Source: Platanthera guangdongensis (lineage: Eukaryota > Streptophyta > Magnoliopsida > Asparagales > Orchidaceae). From it: a stretch of 64,000 nucleotides of DNA. The stretch is taken from assembly GCA_039583875.1 (NCBI GenBank), contig CM077164.1, forward strand, positions 70,463,628-70,527,627, given 5' to 3'. The position numbers were made by a program, and so were the translations under genes. Below the pieces are notes generated by a model. The model did not search any database. It had not been told where the DNA came from and was given only the letters and a program-made list of their open reading frames with translations. Numbering within the stretch: the first letter of the stretch is position 1; each line of letters opens with the position of its first letter. This document shows, piece by piece, positions 1 to 11,367 of the stretch.

Positions 1-1135
1 GCCGCGGAACAGTAGAGGCCGCTGAACGCCTGCTAGGATTTCCCCTTTTTCGGCCGCCTTCTCCTGCGGCGGAACCGTAGATGCCACAATACTGTCACAA
101 TTTACAATATTTGACTCAAATACTGCCAGAACCAATAGTATTTGTACAAATACTGACAAAATAATGCCAGAACTAACAGTATTTGTAAAAATACTGACAA
201 AATATCGCTGCAATACACTCTTCCACGATATCAAAAGGAAAGGAAGTAAAGAGGCCACCCAACAGAGAAATAGAAGACGTTCGTCGGTGGAGGGGTTCGT
301 CGCGGGAGGAGGACGAGGGCTGAAAATTTTCGAAGAAAAAGGAGGTGCGGTCCACTTCCAATGGGGCTATTTTTTTTCTACATAAAACTAGCTGGGAGAA
401 ACACACATAAATTTGTTTCGACATTTTTTATCAGCAAACAGACAATGGCAGCACATGCAGAAAATTTTTCGTCCAATGCCCGGACTCCGGGTTCCCTCTT
501 TCTAACACTATCAAACGGGTTCACAAATCCCAATGATTGTTTTATTTTGATTATCACCATTGATTCTTCAACGCGCCAAATACCTACTCTCGAACAGAGA
601 TTTCGGAACGGGCTCCGAACGGAATAATTTCCCATGCCCATGAAATTATGATGATGGTAACGTGGAGAGACTCTTTGAAATAAAATATGAAGGCAATTTA
701 GATCACCATGCCCGATCTTCGATTTCGCTGTATATTTTTGTCGTATATTTCCTCACGAATTTTTGTGCATGATTGATCTAAAGTACGATTATTTTTCAAT
801 TCTACCATATTACAAAAATATGTCCGTAATTTTTTGCAAACAATCTGCACGTTGAAATCACCTCCCTCATGATGATCTATTATGATCACCGTGTGTTACC
901 CGTACCTAAATATCTCTCAAAATTTACATACTCATGAATTATTTCGCTTCAAGCCTCCAACTCATATAACTTATTTTCTTTCCCTCCCATAATTGTATCG
1001 TCGAGGTTTCAATAATAAATTTACTTACACGCCGATATGTTAGCACAAAAAAAATCAATTTATCATACTTGCACACCATGTTATTGTCACACCAAATTTT
1101 GGAATGCATTTGGATTGCTCGAAATAGACCGCTTA
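1..1135. other. Intergenic DNA without a recognised gene
   Basis: No open frame here resembles a known protein family, and the short frames on both strands have no coherent motif. The only structure seen is a pair of near-identical 41-bp units at 125-206. The stretch from about 640 to 1130 is AT-rich and featureless. Confidence 0.6.
125..206. repeat. Two tandem 41-bp units
   Basis: Two consecutive units start at 125 and 166. Each begins GCCAGAAC and contains AGTATTTGT followed by AATACTGACAAAAT. The core CAGTATTTGTA/CAAATACTG is itself an imperfect inverted repeat. A small local duplication. Confidence 0.7.
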
Positions 1136-1950
1136 GGCTTCGTTTGGCTCAGCTTTTAGGTCCGCGCGTTTCATCAAAATGCAACCACCGGTCCCGGAAT
1201 CGCATTTGTTTTTCTGCCACCCGTTCAAACAACTAGCGTTTCGTTCCTTAAGGAATTCCACCGCCTGCAAACGCCAACCCTGACCTCGAGTTTGTCGCGT
1301 TTAGGGAGGACGAAGAAACCGCGTCGTCCTCCCGATTGACCTCCAGTTTACAGACTCATGAAAGGTGGCCAGCCCACTCATGAAAGGGGGTCGACCCACT
1401 CATGTGAGTATACCTGGCCGCCCCATCCCAGACTGCAGTCCATCGACCCCAACCCGCTCTCCAAAACCGTCTACGGCCTAGCCCATTCCGGGCACCCAGG
1501 ACCGGACTTAATACGACTGTGGCGGGTTGTTGAGGTTATCATCCGGCCTTGATCCCGTGACCTCCTTTGTAAGAGTGTTTTAAACCACCCTCACACCCAT
1601 CCGCGCTGAATATAATAAAATTAATATATAATATAGTATATAGTATAAACAGTAAAATTAAATTGATAAAAATAATTATAAGTATATATATATTATTTTC
1701 AATTATTATTAATATATATAATAGAAAAAACAATTTAAAATATATATAATAGAAAATATTTTATAATAAAAATATTTATAAAATGCTACCGTTATTTTTT
1801 CAAATAATTCTTTGTTCTGAACAATTTTGGAAACACAGACTACCCAAACAGATCTTCATTTCTAATAATCAGTTTCCAACAACTTCATTTACAAAACTGC
1901 ATTTACAATAGTTTCTTTTACAACCGCAACCGCTCTCCCAAACGAAACAC
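1136..1950. mobile_element. MITE-like segment bounded by short inverted ends
   Basis: The left end GGCTTCGTTTGGCTC and the right end CCCAAACGAAACAC are imperfect inverted repeats of about 11 matching bases (TTCGTTTGG / CCAAACGAA). GTTTGG ends of this kind are common in Tourist-like MITEs. The interior has no coding capacity and holds an AT-rich block (about 1610-1790). I could not find a clean target-site duplication, so the boundaries and class are tentative. Confidence 0.35.
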
Positions 1951-2038
1951 TAATTTAGGCCACCATGAGAAAGAGACAAGAATCCTGAACATTGATTGCT
2001 CGATGGCCAGTCTTGAAAAAGGAACCTACTAATGGATT

Positions 2039-2318
2039 TAGGAAATACCCAGAACGAACGGAAAGGAGCCGAGACCGGGAATGAACCGGCTCGCGAGAGG
2101 CGGTGGTGGCCGGCTATGCTGTTTCTTTTGTGGTCGGGGTGGGAGGCGAGAGGGAAAACCTGTGGCATCGCCTGAAGGTGAGGCACGAGCGAGTTTCTCT
2201 AGTCGGGCTGACGCGCCGACAAGATCCTTCACCCGGATCTGATTCAGTATTCTGAACAGCCGTTCAAACAGCTGTTCTTCCCTTCTGTTTTCTGCAGGGA
2301 AGCTGACATCGTCCTCTC
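2039..2318 (-). CDS. Possible host exon, downstream part, cut by the Sirevirus
   Basis: On the minus strand the reading frame leaving the Sirevirus junction at 2318 stays open for about 92 codons (DDVSFPAENRREEQLFERLF..., rich in E, R and L, then Pro/Ser-rich). When the 12.2-kb insertion and one copy of its 5-bp duplication are removed, the frame joins without a break to 17 more open codons at 14589-14539. Those are preceded by a possible acceptor (AAATAAATCAG). I do not recognise the family. It may be an exon of a gene next to the desulfhydrase, or a chance open frame in GC-rich DNA. A possible splice donor (CAG/GTTTTC) lies inside it, so the 3' limit is uncertain. Confidence 0.35.
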
Positions 2319-3898
2319 TGAAAGGGAAACTAGATCTGATATACTCTAGAGGGGGGTGAATATAGTATATGGTGCTTTTAAAACACAAAGAAAAACTTTT
2401 GCAAAGCTTTACAACAATTGTTGTAATGAGTGTGAGCAGGGAAGCAAAAATAAAACTAATCACAAAACTAAGCTATGCAGAGACTAAGCACAAGAGAATC
2501 TAGGCCAGAAACAAAAAGAAAACAAGCAGAACCAGATGACACAAGGAAATATAGTGGTTCCCCAAACTTGGGTACATCCACTCTTCTACCACCCTAGGTA
2601 GGAATCCACTGCAGGATGAGTTGATCAGGTGTCCTGGGCACCAATGAGCTTTTGATAAGGTGCTCAAAAACCAAATCAGATTTTTTGATCAGGTGTCTTG
2701 CCACCAATGAGCTTTTGACAAGGTGCTCAAAAACCAGATTCAAACTTTTGAAGGGAGTTTGAAAAACCCTTTACAGAGTGGGGGTGAGAGAGTTATGGCA
2801 GTCTTCTCTTTCTCAATCAACTGAGAAGACTAAGTGGATTGATGTCAAAGCTCCCCCTGAATCCTTGAAATCTTCAGGAAGATGAGCTTTGCTGAGGGTG
2901 ATAGGCCTTCAAAGATAGATCTCCAGCACAAGATGATTTCAGCAAGCTGAAATATTGAGAGTCTGGAGTCTTGAAATGATGTTGGCCTTGAACACTTTTT
3001 GAGAGCTGAAGAGATCTGAAGATTTTTGAAAGCTTGATCTCTCTGATGAGTGTTCTTCTGAATTCTTTTTGACAGAAGATTTTGAAAAAGTCTCTGTATA
3101 CTGAGTTGTGTGTCCTCTTCTTGTCAAATCTCTGTATTTCACCTTCTTTCATTCAAAAACATTCTGTCTTTTATTCTCTGTGCCAGAATAGAATATCACT
3201 CTGTCAAAGATAGTCGTTGGTCTGCATTGATTACAGCCTTAATTGCATAATTTCTTCTGAAGGAAAGTCCACTGAATTATTCCTTGAAAAATCCCTTGAA
3301 ACTTGTTCCAGAAGTAAATGAAAACGGCTAGCAGATCTTCTGAATTAAATGCAGAATAACTTCTAACTGATTTGAATTTGAATTCTGAAAGATAACTGAA
3401 AACGTCGAACTGAGCTCTGCTATCGTTGAGCTGAGCTCAGCGAACTGGAAAATTCAATCAGCAACATGATCGTCGATCTGAGCTCAAAGATCGTCGAACT
3501 GAGCTCAGAGATAAGGATCCAATATAGAGTCAAAATCGTCGACCTGAGCTCACCGATCGTCAAATGGAGTTCGACGATATTGTGAAGTTGAGCTCAGCGA
3601 TCATCGAGTGAAGCTCGACGATATTATGAGGTTGAGCTCAGCGATCGTCCAATGGAGCTCGACGATCTGCAGAAGTTGAGCTAGACGATCGTCGACCGGA
3701 GTTCGACGAAACGTCGTGCTGAGCTCGACGATTAGACTTGGTCTACAGAAAAACTTGGTCTTCAGGGCAGCTTCCAATCCTAGACTTCTAACCCTTAGAC
3801 TCAATTCTAATTGACCTATTAAGCTATACAGAAGGTCAAACACAGATTCCTAGAGACATAGTGATCCTGACCCAAATTAGTAATAGGGTGTTCCAACA
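2319..3898 (-). repeat. Sirevirus 3' LTR
   Basis: Near-identical to 12961-14538. On the minus strand it starts TGTTGGAACACCC at 3898. The CGTCGA/GAGCTC motif cluster lies at about 3406-3740. Several motif copies here have lost CGTCGA (CGTTGA, CGTCAA, CATCGA, CGTCCA) where the other LTR keeps it. Confidence 0.95.
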
Positions 3899-3912
3899 AT
3901 CTCCCCCTATTT
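3899..3912 (-). promoter_or_regulatory. Polypurine tract of the Sirevirus
   Basis: On the minus strand AAATAGGGGGAGAT abuts the 3' LTR start TGTTGG. This is the expected position and composition for plus-strand priming. The 164 bases between it and the end of the third ORF (3913-4076) hold no frame of note. Confidence 0.9.
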
Positions 3913-4076
3913 GGGTTAGGAAAACTATTTACAGATTTTGGAAAAATCAAATAACATCATACAATCAGAAAAGCATAAAAACAACAGCAGCTAGACACAT
4001 TGCAGAAACATCACAGAGATATATATATAACATCCAGATAACAGTCAGAAAAACCAAAGATTGTCACCTTACAGAG

Positions 4077-7000
4077 TTACTTCTTCTCTTTGCTTTTAAC
4101 CATCTTGATTTCTCTGTTAGGGTTCAATGCTTCCTTGTTGGACCTAGTGTCATCAGCTGCACCCAAGTATATTTGCTTTGAAGTCCTAGGAACCACAGCA
4201 GCAGGATGCAACTCCATGTATCTGTCTGCATCAAAGAACTTGCTGGAGGCATATCTTTCTAGCTCTTTTTGTCTTTGCTTTGACATGGTAGAAATATTTG
4301 AAGTGTCTAAGCCTTGCTCTCTGGCTTTCTTTATCTGGTCTAATGCAGCCATTTCTTTCATTCTAGCAGTCCAAGAGGCTGGGTTCTTTTCAGGGTCCTC
4401 AAATGGCACAGGTGGCTCATACCTGTTGGAAGAATTATCTTGAGGAGTCCTGGCAGTCACAGTTTCTTTGAGCTTGTAGGGGAAAGGACCTGATGATGTA
4501 TCAGAAGAACCATGTCCTCCCCTGGAATAAGAGTGCTGCCTGGAATGCCCTTTGGAATAAACTTGAGTCTCTCTTTGATTTCCCCTGTATCCTCCTCTCC
4601 TAGAGTAAGAACCCCTAGGCTGGCTTTCCCTTTGATAGGTTCTAGCATGGGGTTGATAGGGAGCCTGGCTTCTAGATGGGGCCTGACTTGCAGAGCTGCC
4701 ACCTGCACCTGCATCAGGTGGAGGTGGTGGAGGAGGATGAGGGTGCTGGAACTGGGAGGAGCCCTTCTCATACTTTCTTTTCTTTTTCATTGCTTTTAGC
4801 TGATTTTTGGAATACTGCATCCAATGTTCAGTAATTGGGCAGTTGTGCAGAATATAATAAGGAACATCATTGTTATCCTTGACTTGGGCAGGAGGAACCC
4901 TTCTCATTGCCTTACTTCTTGCCTTCCTTTTCCTTGCAATAGTGGCAGAAGAATCATCAGAGGCAGTGTTGTAATCATCAGATTCAGAGCTCTGAGCATC
5001 ATATAAAGCATCAATTCTCTTCATCAAATCTTCTTTCAGTTGAACAGCAGCAGATGAGGCAGAAGCAGAAGGAGCAACAGAAACAGATACAGCAGCAGAT
5101 GTAGAAGGAGAAGCAGAAACAACTTCAGCAACAACAGGAGTGATGGCAGCAACAACTTCAGAAACATCAACAGAATCTACAGCAGGCTCAACATCAAAGG
5201 CCTCTGTCATCAGAAATTCCTTGGAAATGGGCTCATCAGAAACAAAAGAGATTTCAGCAGCAGTAGGAACATTTTCTTCAGCAGCAGCAAAGACAGTTTC
5301 AGAAACAGATTCAGTCTTTTCTTCAACAGCAGCAGCAGCAGTCACTGAGTGTATAAAAGAAGAAATAATACTGGGGTTACAGCCAGAGAAAGGCACCAGT
5401 GCCTTAGATAGGTCTTCTGAGGGCTAGACAGCAATAACTTCTGGTAAACAACTGAAAAAGGCAGGATCAAAGGCTGAGAGCAAAGACCTTAGGTCTATTG
5501 CCAGAACTGGAGTAGGCACAGCAACTGGAGCAGAAGAGGCAGCAGACACAGAAGTTCCAGCAGCAGCAGCAGTATCATCAGCAACAGGAGCAGAAGCAGC
5601 AGCAACAGCAGCATGAAGGCTGGCTTCATATGGCATCTCCCCCTGCCTGGATGCAGATGCATCTGTATCAAGGCACACTGCTGGAGGTGCTGCCTGAGGA
5701 ATGAGGGAGGAAAGCCTGACAGACAGAGCTGTCACTGACTGTTGTAGAGGAGCTAAGGAGGCCTCCATGAGAAGAGAGAGTCTGGGGGCAAGTTGCTCAT
5801 ACAACTTGTCAGCTAAGGCTGGCAGATCTACATGCTCACTAGCAGGAGCAGATGTAGATGGTATAGGGATGGCTGAGGATGCTGGAAGTGGAGGACTGGA
5901 TGGTGGAGGGATGGATGGCTGAGGAGTGGGGATGGTGGAGATGGAGGGTAAGGGGAGGGATATGGATGGAGTAAAGGTTGGTTGGTCAATGATGTGGAGG
6001 AGGAGATCTTGGAATGAGGTTGAGGAGGAGGGTAATACTGGAGGAGAAGAGGGGGAATCATCCATGTAGGAGTCATCCAGAAGGGTGAATGATGGTATGG
6101 ATGGAGAAGAAGTGACATCTGGTGGTGGATATGAGAACAATGGGTGGAAATGGTATACTGGAGGTGACGAAATGGTTGCTGGAGATGGAATTGAGGTTGG
6201 GGAAGGGCTAGAGATGGTAATGGTGGATGAGGCTGGAATGGTGGATGGAAGAGGTAGGGTTGGACTTGGAGGAGGAGAGGAAGCAGCAACAACAGCAGCC
6301 AGGTCTTCTGCAGGAGCAGAGACCTGTGGGGGAGTGACTCTTTGAGTCCTGGTGCCTGAAGGAGCAGTTGAAGAGGGCCTGCTGGGCTTGCTTATCTGCA
6401 TGTCCCACTTGCCAAAGAGGGCACAGGAGAGTCTCTTGGAGGCATTGATGTGCACTCCAGAGGAGATCAGCAGAGCAGGGCACCTTGCCTGAAGGAAAAC
6501 TCCAAGAATTCTTCCAAAATTTACAAAGGTTTTGTTAATCTTTTTCTTTATTAGGTCAAAGAAGACCTCTCCCCAATTCAAACTTTTCTTATCTACCAGA
6601 GCTCCCATGAGGCAGAGCTGATGTCTGGAGATGGTATCATGTGCAGAATGCTTTGCCAACAGCACCTTGCCTACAACATCTGCTAGGAACCTGTACTCAA
6701 CAGACAAGTTCCTTTTGAATAACTTGCTAGGGTTTCACTCTGGATGACCCATCCTGGCAAGAATATCAGAAAATTCCTCCTCAGATAATTCAGCAGTGTC
6801 TTCTCCATTTCTTAAACCAAAAACCTCAGTTAAGACTGTTGGGGTCAGAGGTACCTGGGTTCCAGCAATAGATCCAACTATTGTGTTGTTGTCAAGGTTG
6901 TGAGCAGTATAGACCCATTCTTTTATTTCATCTGAAGCAAGCTTGATTCTAGTGGTCATGAGGGCAGACAAGTTCTGATCCTTGAATAAACTCAAAATGT

Positions 7001-7184
7001 CCTGGAAGATTTGATCAGTAGTGTTGAATGAGTCCAGATCAATATCGAATCCTGCATCGAACTTCATGGCGGCTAGAACAGCAACTGATACGGCCATTGT
7101 ACCTGCAAAACTTAACAAACAAAACGAACAAGCGTAGAACTGTTTGGAGGGAAGAAAAATCTTGCAGAGAAATTGAAAGCGCAA
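4077..7184 (-). pseudogene. Sirevirus envelope-like third ORF, two in-frame stops
   Basis: Three adjacent minus-strand open stretches (7184-6735, 6707-5424, 5396-4077) are all in one frame, separated only by TGA at 6737-6735 and TAG at 5426-5424. They are one ORF of about 1,036 codons. The N-terminal third (AVLAAMKFDAGFDID..., VVGKVLLAKHSAHDTISRHQ, LNWGEVFFDLI) resembles the domain annotated in plants as 'putative plant transposon protein', found in Sirevirus and other retroelement ORFs. The middle is a Pro/Ser-rich low-complexity stretch. The C-terminal part is Ala/Ser/Glu-rich, then basic (RKRKARSKAMRR, KKKRKYEKG), then RGG-like. An upstream hydrophobic stretch (FYACSFCLLSFAG) could act as a signal sequence if translation starts at 7184; the ATG at about 7096 has a better context. 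The role is unproven for the lineage, and this copy cannot be made full length. Confidence 0.75.
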
Positions 7185-7587
7185 GAGAGAACGACGGCGA
7201 AAAATGAGTTTTATATTAGGGTTCGACGCAGAATTGGAAAGATCGTTGAACTCAGTTCGACGATCGAGGCTTCTAAAGGAATCTGAAGAGACTCCAACAT
7301 CGTCGATCTCCGTTCGACGATCTTGGAAGGCGTCGAGCTCCGTTCGACGATCGTTCAGGGAACAAAATCGTCGAGCGCCGTTCGACGATCGTTGACCGAA
7401 GGAGATAGTTCATACTATCTGAGAGGCGCTGAACTCAGTTCGACGATTCTGGAAATCGTCGATCTCCGTTCGACGATCTTTGGGGAAATCGTCGAGCGCA
7501 GTTCAGAGATCAGAAAATTCTAGACACTAAGAAAAATCAGAATTTTGCCTAGTCTTGGTCAATTTTTAGCTTTCAAAATCTTGGATA
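7185..7587 (-). other. Sirevirus spacer between pol and the third ORF, with CGTCGA palindromes
   Basis: This non-coding spacer holds at least seven copies of a motif of the form CGTCGA(N)CTC(C/A)GTTCGACGAT between 7230 and 7510. The same motif type recurs in both LTRs and at the gag-pol junction. It lies directly upstream of the third ORF, where a subgenomic promoter or packaging signal would be expected; that role is inference. Confidence 0.7.
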
Positions 7588-10500
7588 TTATTTAAGACTT
7601 CCTCCATCTAACATTCCTAACTGATTTAGGAAGAAAGTGTGTTTCTTTTCATCCAAAGGCTTGGTGAAAATATCTCCCCTTTGTAAATCAGTTGGGATAT
7701 ATTGTAATTCAATTTTATTCTTTTCAACATTGTCCCTTAAGAAGTGATGCCTAATCTCTATGTGTTTTGTCCTACTATGGAGGACTGGATTTTGAGCTAT
7801 GGAAATAGCACTTGTATTGTCACAAAAGATTTTAGACTTCTCTAAGTTGTAACCATAGTCTAGGAGTTGGTTTTGAATCCACAGTATTTGTGAACAACAA
7901 CTGCCTGCAGCCATATATTCAGCTTCAGCAGTTGAAGTTGACACAGATGTTTGTTTCTTGCAAAACCAAGAGACAAGTCTATCACCAAGGAACTGACAAG
8001 TTCCACTGGTGCTTTTCCTGTCAATTCTGCATCCAGCATAATCAGCATCAGAGAATCCAGTTAACTCAAATGCTGAATCTTTTGGATACCAGAGACCTAG
8101 ATTTGGACAACTTTTAACATACCTGAGAATCCTCTTTACTAATGTTAGGTGTGACTCTCTAGGGCTAACTTGGAACCTAGCACATATACATGTAGCAAAC
8201 ATTATATCTGGTCTACTAGCTGTAAGATACAGTAAAGAGCCAATCATTGCTCTATATGTTGTCTGATCAACAGGTTTCCCATGTTCATCAGCATCCAATA
8301 CAGCATTGGTAGGCATGGGTGTTTTCATACAAGATGCCTCAGACATACCAAATTTCTTAACCAACTCATTAGCATATTTGGTTTGAGAAATAAAGATGCC
8401 TTCAGCATGTTGTTTGACTTGCAATCCTAGGAAGAAGGATAGCTCACCCATGCTACTCATCTCAAATTTAGAATGCATTAGGTTAGAAAACCTTCTGCAC
8501 AATTTGAGTCAGTAGAACCAAAAATGATATCGTCTACATAAATTTGTACTAGTAGGGTATGGGACTTATGGGTTCTAATAAAAAGAGTTTGGTCTACTCT
8601 ACCCCTGATAAAACCATTTTCCAAGAGAAAGCATGCTAGGGTCTCATACCATGCTCTAGGAGCTTGCTTGAGACCATATAATGCTTTATTTAATCTAAAA
8701 ACATAATCAGGATAAGTTGGAGAGATAAAACCTGGAGGTTGTCTGACATAGACTTCCTCTTTGATGTCTCCATTTAAGAAGGCACTCTTGACATCCATCT
8801 GATAAACCTTGAAGCCTTTGTGAGCTGCATAAGCTAGAAATATTCTGATGGCTTCCAATCTTGCAACAGGTGCAAAGGTCTGGTCGTAGTCAATTCCTTC
8901 TTCTTGAGAATATCCCTGGGCAACTAGCCTTGCCTTGTTCCTTATTATTACTCCTTGATCATCCAGTTTATTTCTGAATACCCATTTTGTTCCAACAATG
9001 GAATGATCCTTTGGCTTTGGCACTAGTTCCCATACTTTGTTCCTCTCAAATTGATGCAACTCCTCTTGCATTGCAATGATCCAGTGTGGATCTTGCTCTG
9101 CATCTTGAATGGACTGAGGTTCAATTTGAGAAAGGAAGCAGGTGTGCAACAGGTTTTGGTTGACCTGATTTCTGGTTTGCACACCAGCTGAGAGTTCTCC
9201 AATTATCTGGGAAATTGGATGGTCTCTTGATGTTACTAAATCAACAGGGGGTGTTGATTGTTCACCAACCTGTGTTGTTGTTTCCTCTTGTGGTACAACA
9301 ACTGGCTCTTCAGGTTGTGCTTCAATATGTTGAGCATTGCTTTCATCTTCACTGCTTTCTTCTTCTTGAGCAACCTGTAGCTTGTTCATATCTTCAACTA
9401 GAGAGTGTTCCTGCAAAGGTTCTATGGTAGAAGAAATCTTCTCCTTGAAAGACATGTTAGTTTCATCAAAAGAAATATGAACAGATTCCTCAATTTTCAA
9501 TGATGATTTATTATAGACTCTATAGGCCTTGCTGATCATGGAGTATCCCAGAAACACTCCTTCATCAGCTTTGGCTTGAAATTTTGCTAAGTATTTCTTA
9601 TCATTATTGTGAATATAGCAAATGCAACCAAAAATTCTAAAATAGTCAACTTTAGGTTTCTTCCCTTTGAGTAATTCATAGGGAGTCTTTCCCTTTAGTT
9701 TATGTATCAGACTTCTGTTCAGCACATAGTTGGAGGTGTTCACTGCCTCTGCCCAAAAGGATAGAGGTAGATGAGCATCTGACAACAATGTAGTGGCAGA
9801 TTCAATAAGGGTTCTATTTTTCCTTTCAGCTACCCCATTTTGTTGAGGAGTTCTAGGAGCTGAGAAAGTATGCCTGATCCCTTCACTCTGACAGAACTCT
9901 TGCATAAGAAGAGAATCAAACTCTGTCCCATGATCACTTCTGATCAGGGCAATGTGAGTATTGAACTCAATCTGTATACATTTGAGAAACTCTGTCAGAC
10001 ACTTAAAGTTATCAGACTTCTTCCTTAGAAAGAACACCCAAGTGAATCTAGAGAAGTCATCTACAATTACTAAAGTGTAGGATTTCCCTCCTAGGCTTTG
10101 TACTGTGATGGGTCCAAATAGATCCATGTGTAACAGATACAATATCCTAGGTGAATCACTCTTATTAAGTGACTTAAAACTGTTTTTAGTTTGCTTGCCT
10201 AATTGACAAGCCTTGCATAGTCCTTCCTTCTTGTAGGGGCCAGAAGGTAGTCCTCTAACAAGGTTGTCCTTGGATAGCCTAGCAATAGTTCTAAGGTTTA
10301 GGTGTCCTAGTCTCTTATGCCATAAAACATTTGGTCTACAGACTGAATTGAATAAACAGATATCTACATTGGTTGAAAGAAAATCTACTAGGTAGATGTT
10401 ACCTTTCCTTTTACCTGTCAACACAGTTGTGTTGTCCTCTGACTTGATTTTGCATAAGGTTTTGCTGAAGGTCACCTGGTACCCTTCATCACATAGCTGA

Positions 10501-10751
10501 CTGATGCTGATTAGGTTGTGCTTCAGTCCTTCCACATATGCTACCTTCTTGAAGGTTACTGAACCAATCTGTACTGCACCATATCCTTTAGTTTGTCCAA
10601 AGTTGGAATCACCAAAGATAACCTTGGGTCCAAGCTTGGCTCTAAAGGAAGTGAGGTTGTCCTTGTTCCCTGTCATGTGCTTAGAGCACCCACTATCCAA
10701 ATACCATTGTTGGTTAGATGTTGGATAGGTCTTCACCTGCACATAAAACAA
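7588..10751 (-). pseudogene. Sirevirus pol: protease, integrase, RT, RNase H (one frameshift)
   Basis: The first open stretch (10751-8478, 757 codons) holds the protease motif LDSGCSKHM. Integrase follows with an HHCC zinc region (WHKRLGH ... CKACQLGKQ) and all three catalytic acids in context ([23 protein letters not shown]), then [10 protein letters not shown] follows ([41 protein letters not shown]). The frame then breaks: one T appears missing near 8503. The second stretch (8502-7588) continues RT and RNase H (GFSDADYAGC, STAEAEYMA, FCDNTSAI, HSRTKHIEI) to a normal stop. Catalytic residues are intact, so the damage is limited to the frameshift here and the break upstream at 10753. Confidence 0.9.
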
Positions 10752-10752
10752 T

Positions 10753-11367
10753 TCACTTGTTTTTGACCCATTTTACCTTGGGCCTAGGTTGATAACCTTT
10801 AAATTCAGAAATGAAGGACATCCCTGGCTGACTCTTATATCCTTCAGGATGATATCTCCTTGGAGGTATAATCCATTCAGTATAAGGGTTGAAGGTTTGG
10901 GATGAAGAACCCTTAGGATTCAATTTTGACTTGCCTTTGAAAAAGTTTCCAGAGCTCTGACCTCTGTTCGACGATCTTGGAGCTGCGTTCGACGATCGTG
11001 GGTCAGATCGTCGAGCTCCGTTCGACGGTCGACTATGGCTGAGGTCAGGTATATGGGATCGTCGACCTGCGTTCGACGACTTTGGCTGAGATCGTCGATC
11101 TGCGTTCGACGATTTGTCCTGAGATCGTCGAGCTGCGTTCGGCGATCGTCGATCTTCATTCGGCGATCGTCGATCTCCGTTCGACGATTTGTGCTGGGAC
11201 TTAGTTTTCTGAGGCAGATCAGAATTTTTCCTGGCAACCTCTACAACTCCCTTTCCCTTGTCAGAAATGAACTTGATAGGAGTTGTTAGAACAATAGGTT
11301 GGCTGGATGAGGCACCCAAGCCCAGTGTACTGTTGAATCTTGAGTTCACTGTGCTTGTGATGTCCAT
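10753..11367 (-). pseudogene. Sirevirus gag-pol linker ORF carrying the CGTCGA repeat in coding sequence
   Basis: A 204-codon frame begins at an ATG that overlaps the gag stop (TGATG at 11369-11365) and runs to a stop at 10755-10753, one frame off from pol. Its middle (about residues 55-135) is a repeat of S/N/D-x-RRS units, encoded by the same CGTCGA palindromic motif found in the LTRs. The end (about residues 160-200: [26 protein letters not shown]) leads towards the protease. The frame change at 10753 is probably a damaged copy of a normally continuous reading frame, but a programmed shift cannot be excluded from one copy. Confidence 0.7.

Noticed and set aside
1136..1950. Confident MITE call
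   Set aside because: Ends match for only about 11 bases and no clear target duplication was found; kept as tentative.
2038..2463. 141-codon minus-strand ORF as a single gene
   Set aside because: It is chimeric: the first 45 codons are Sirevirus LTR; only the part below 2318 can be host sequence.
10753..10755. Programmed frameshift between linker and pol
   Set aside because: One mutated copy cannot separate this from a simple indel; no slippery site is obvious.
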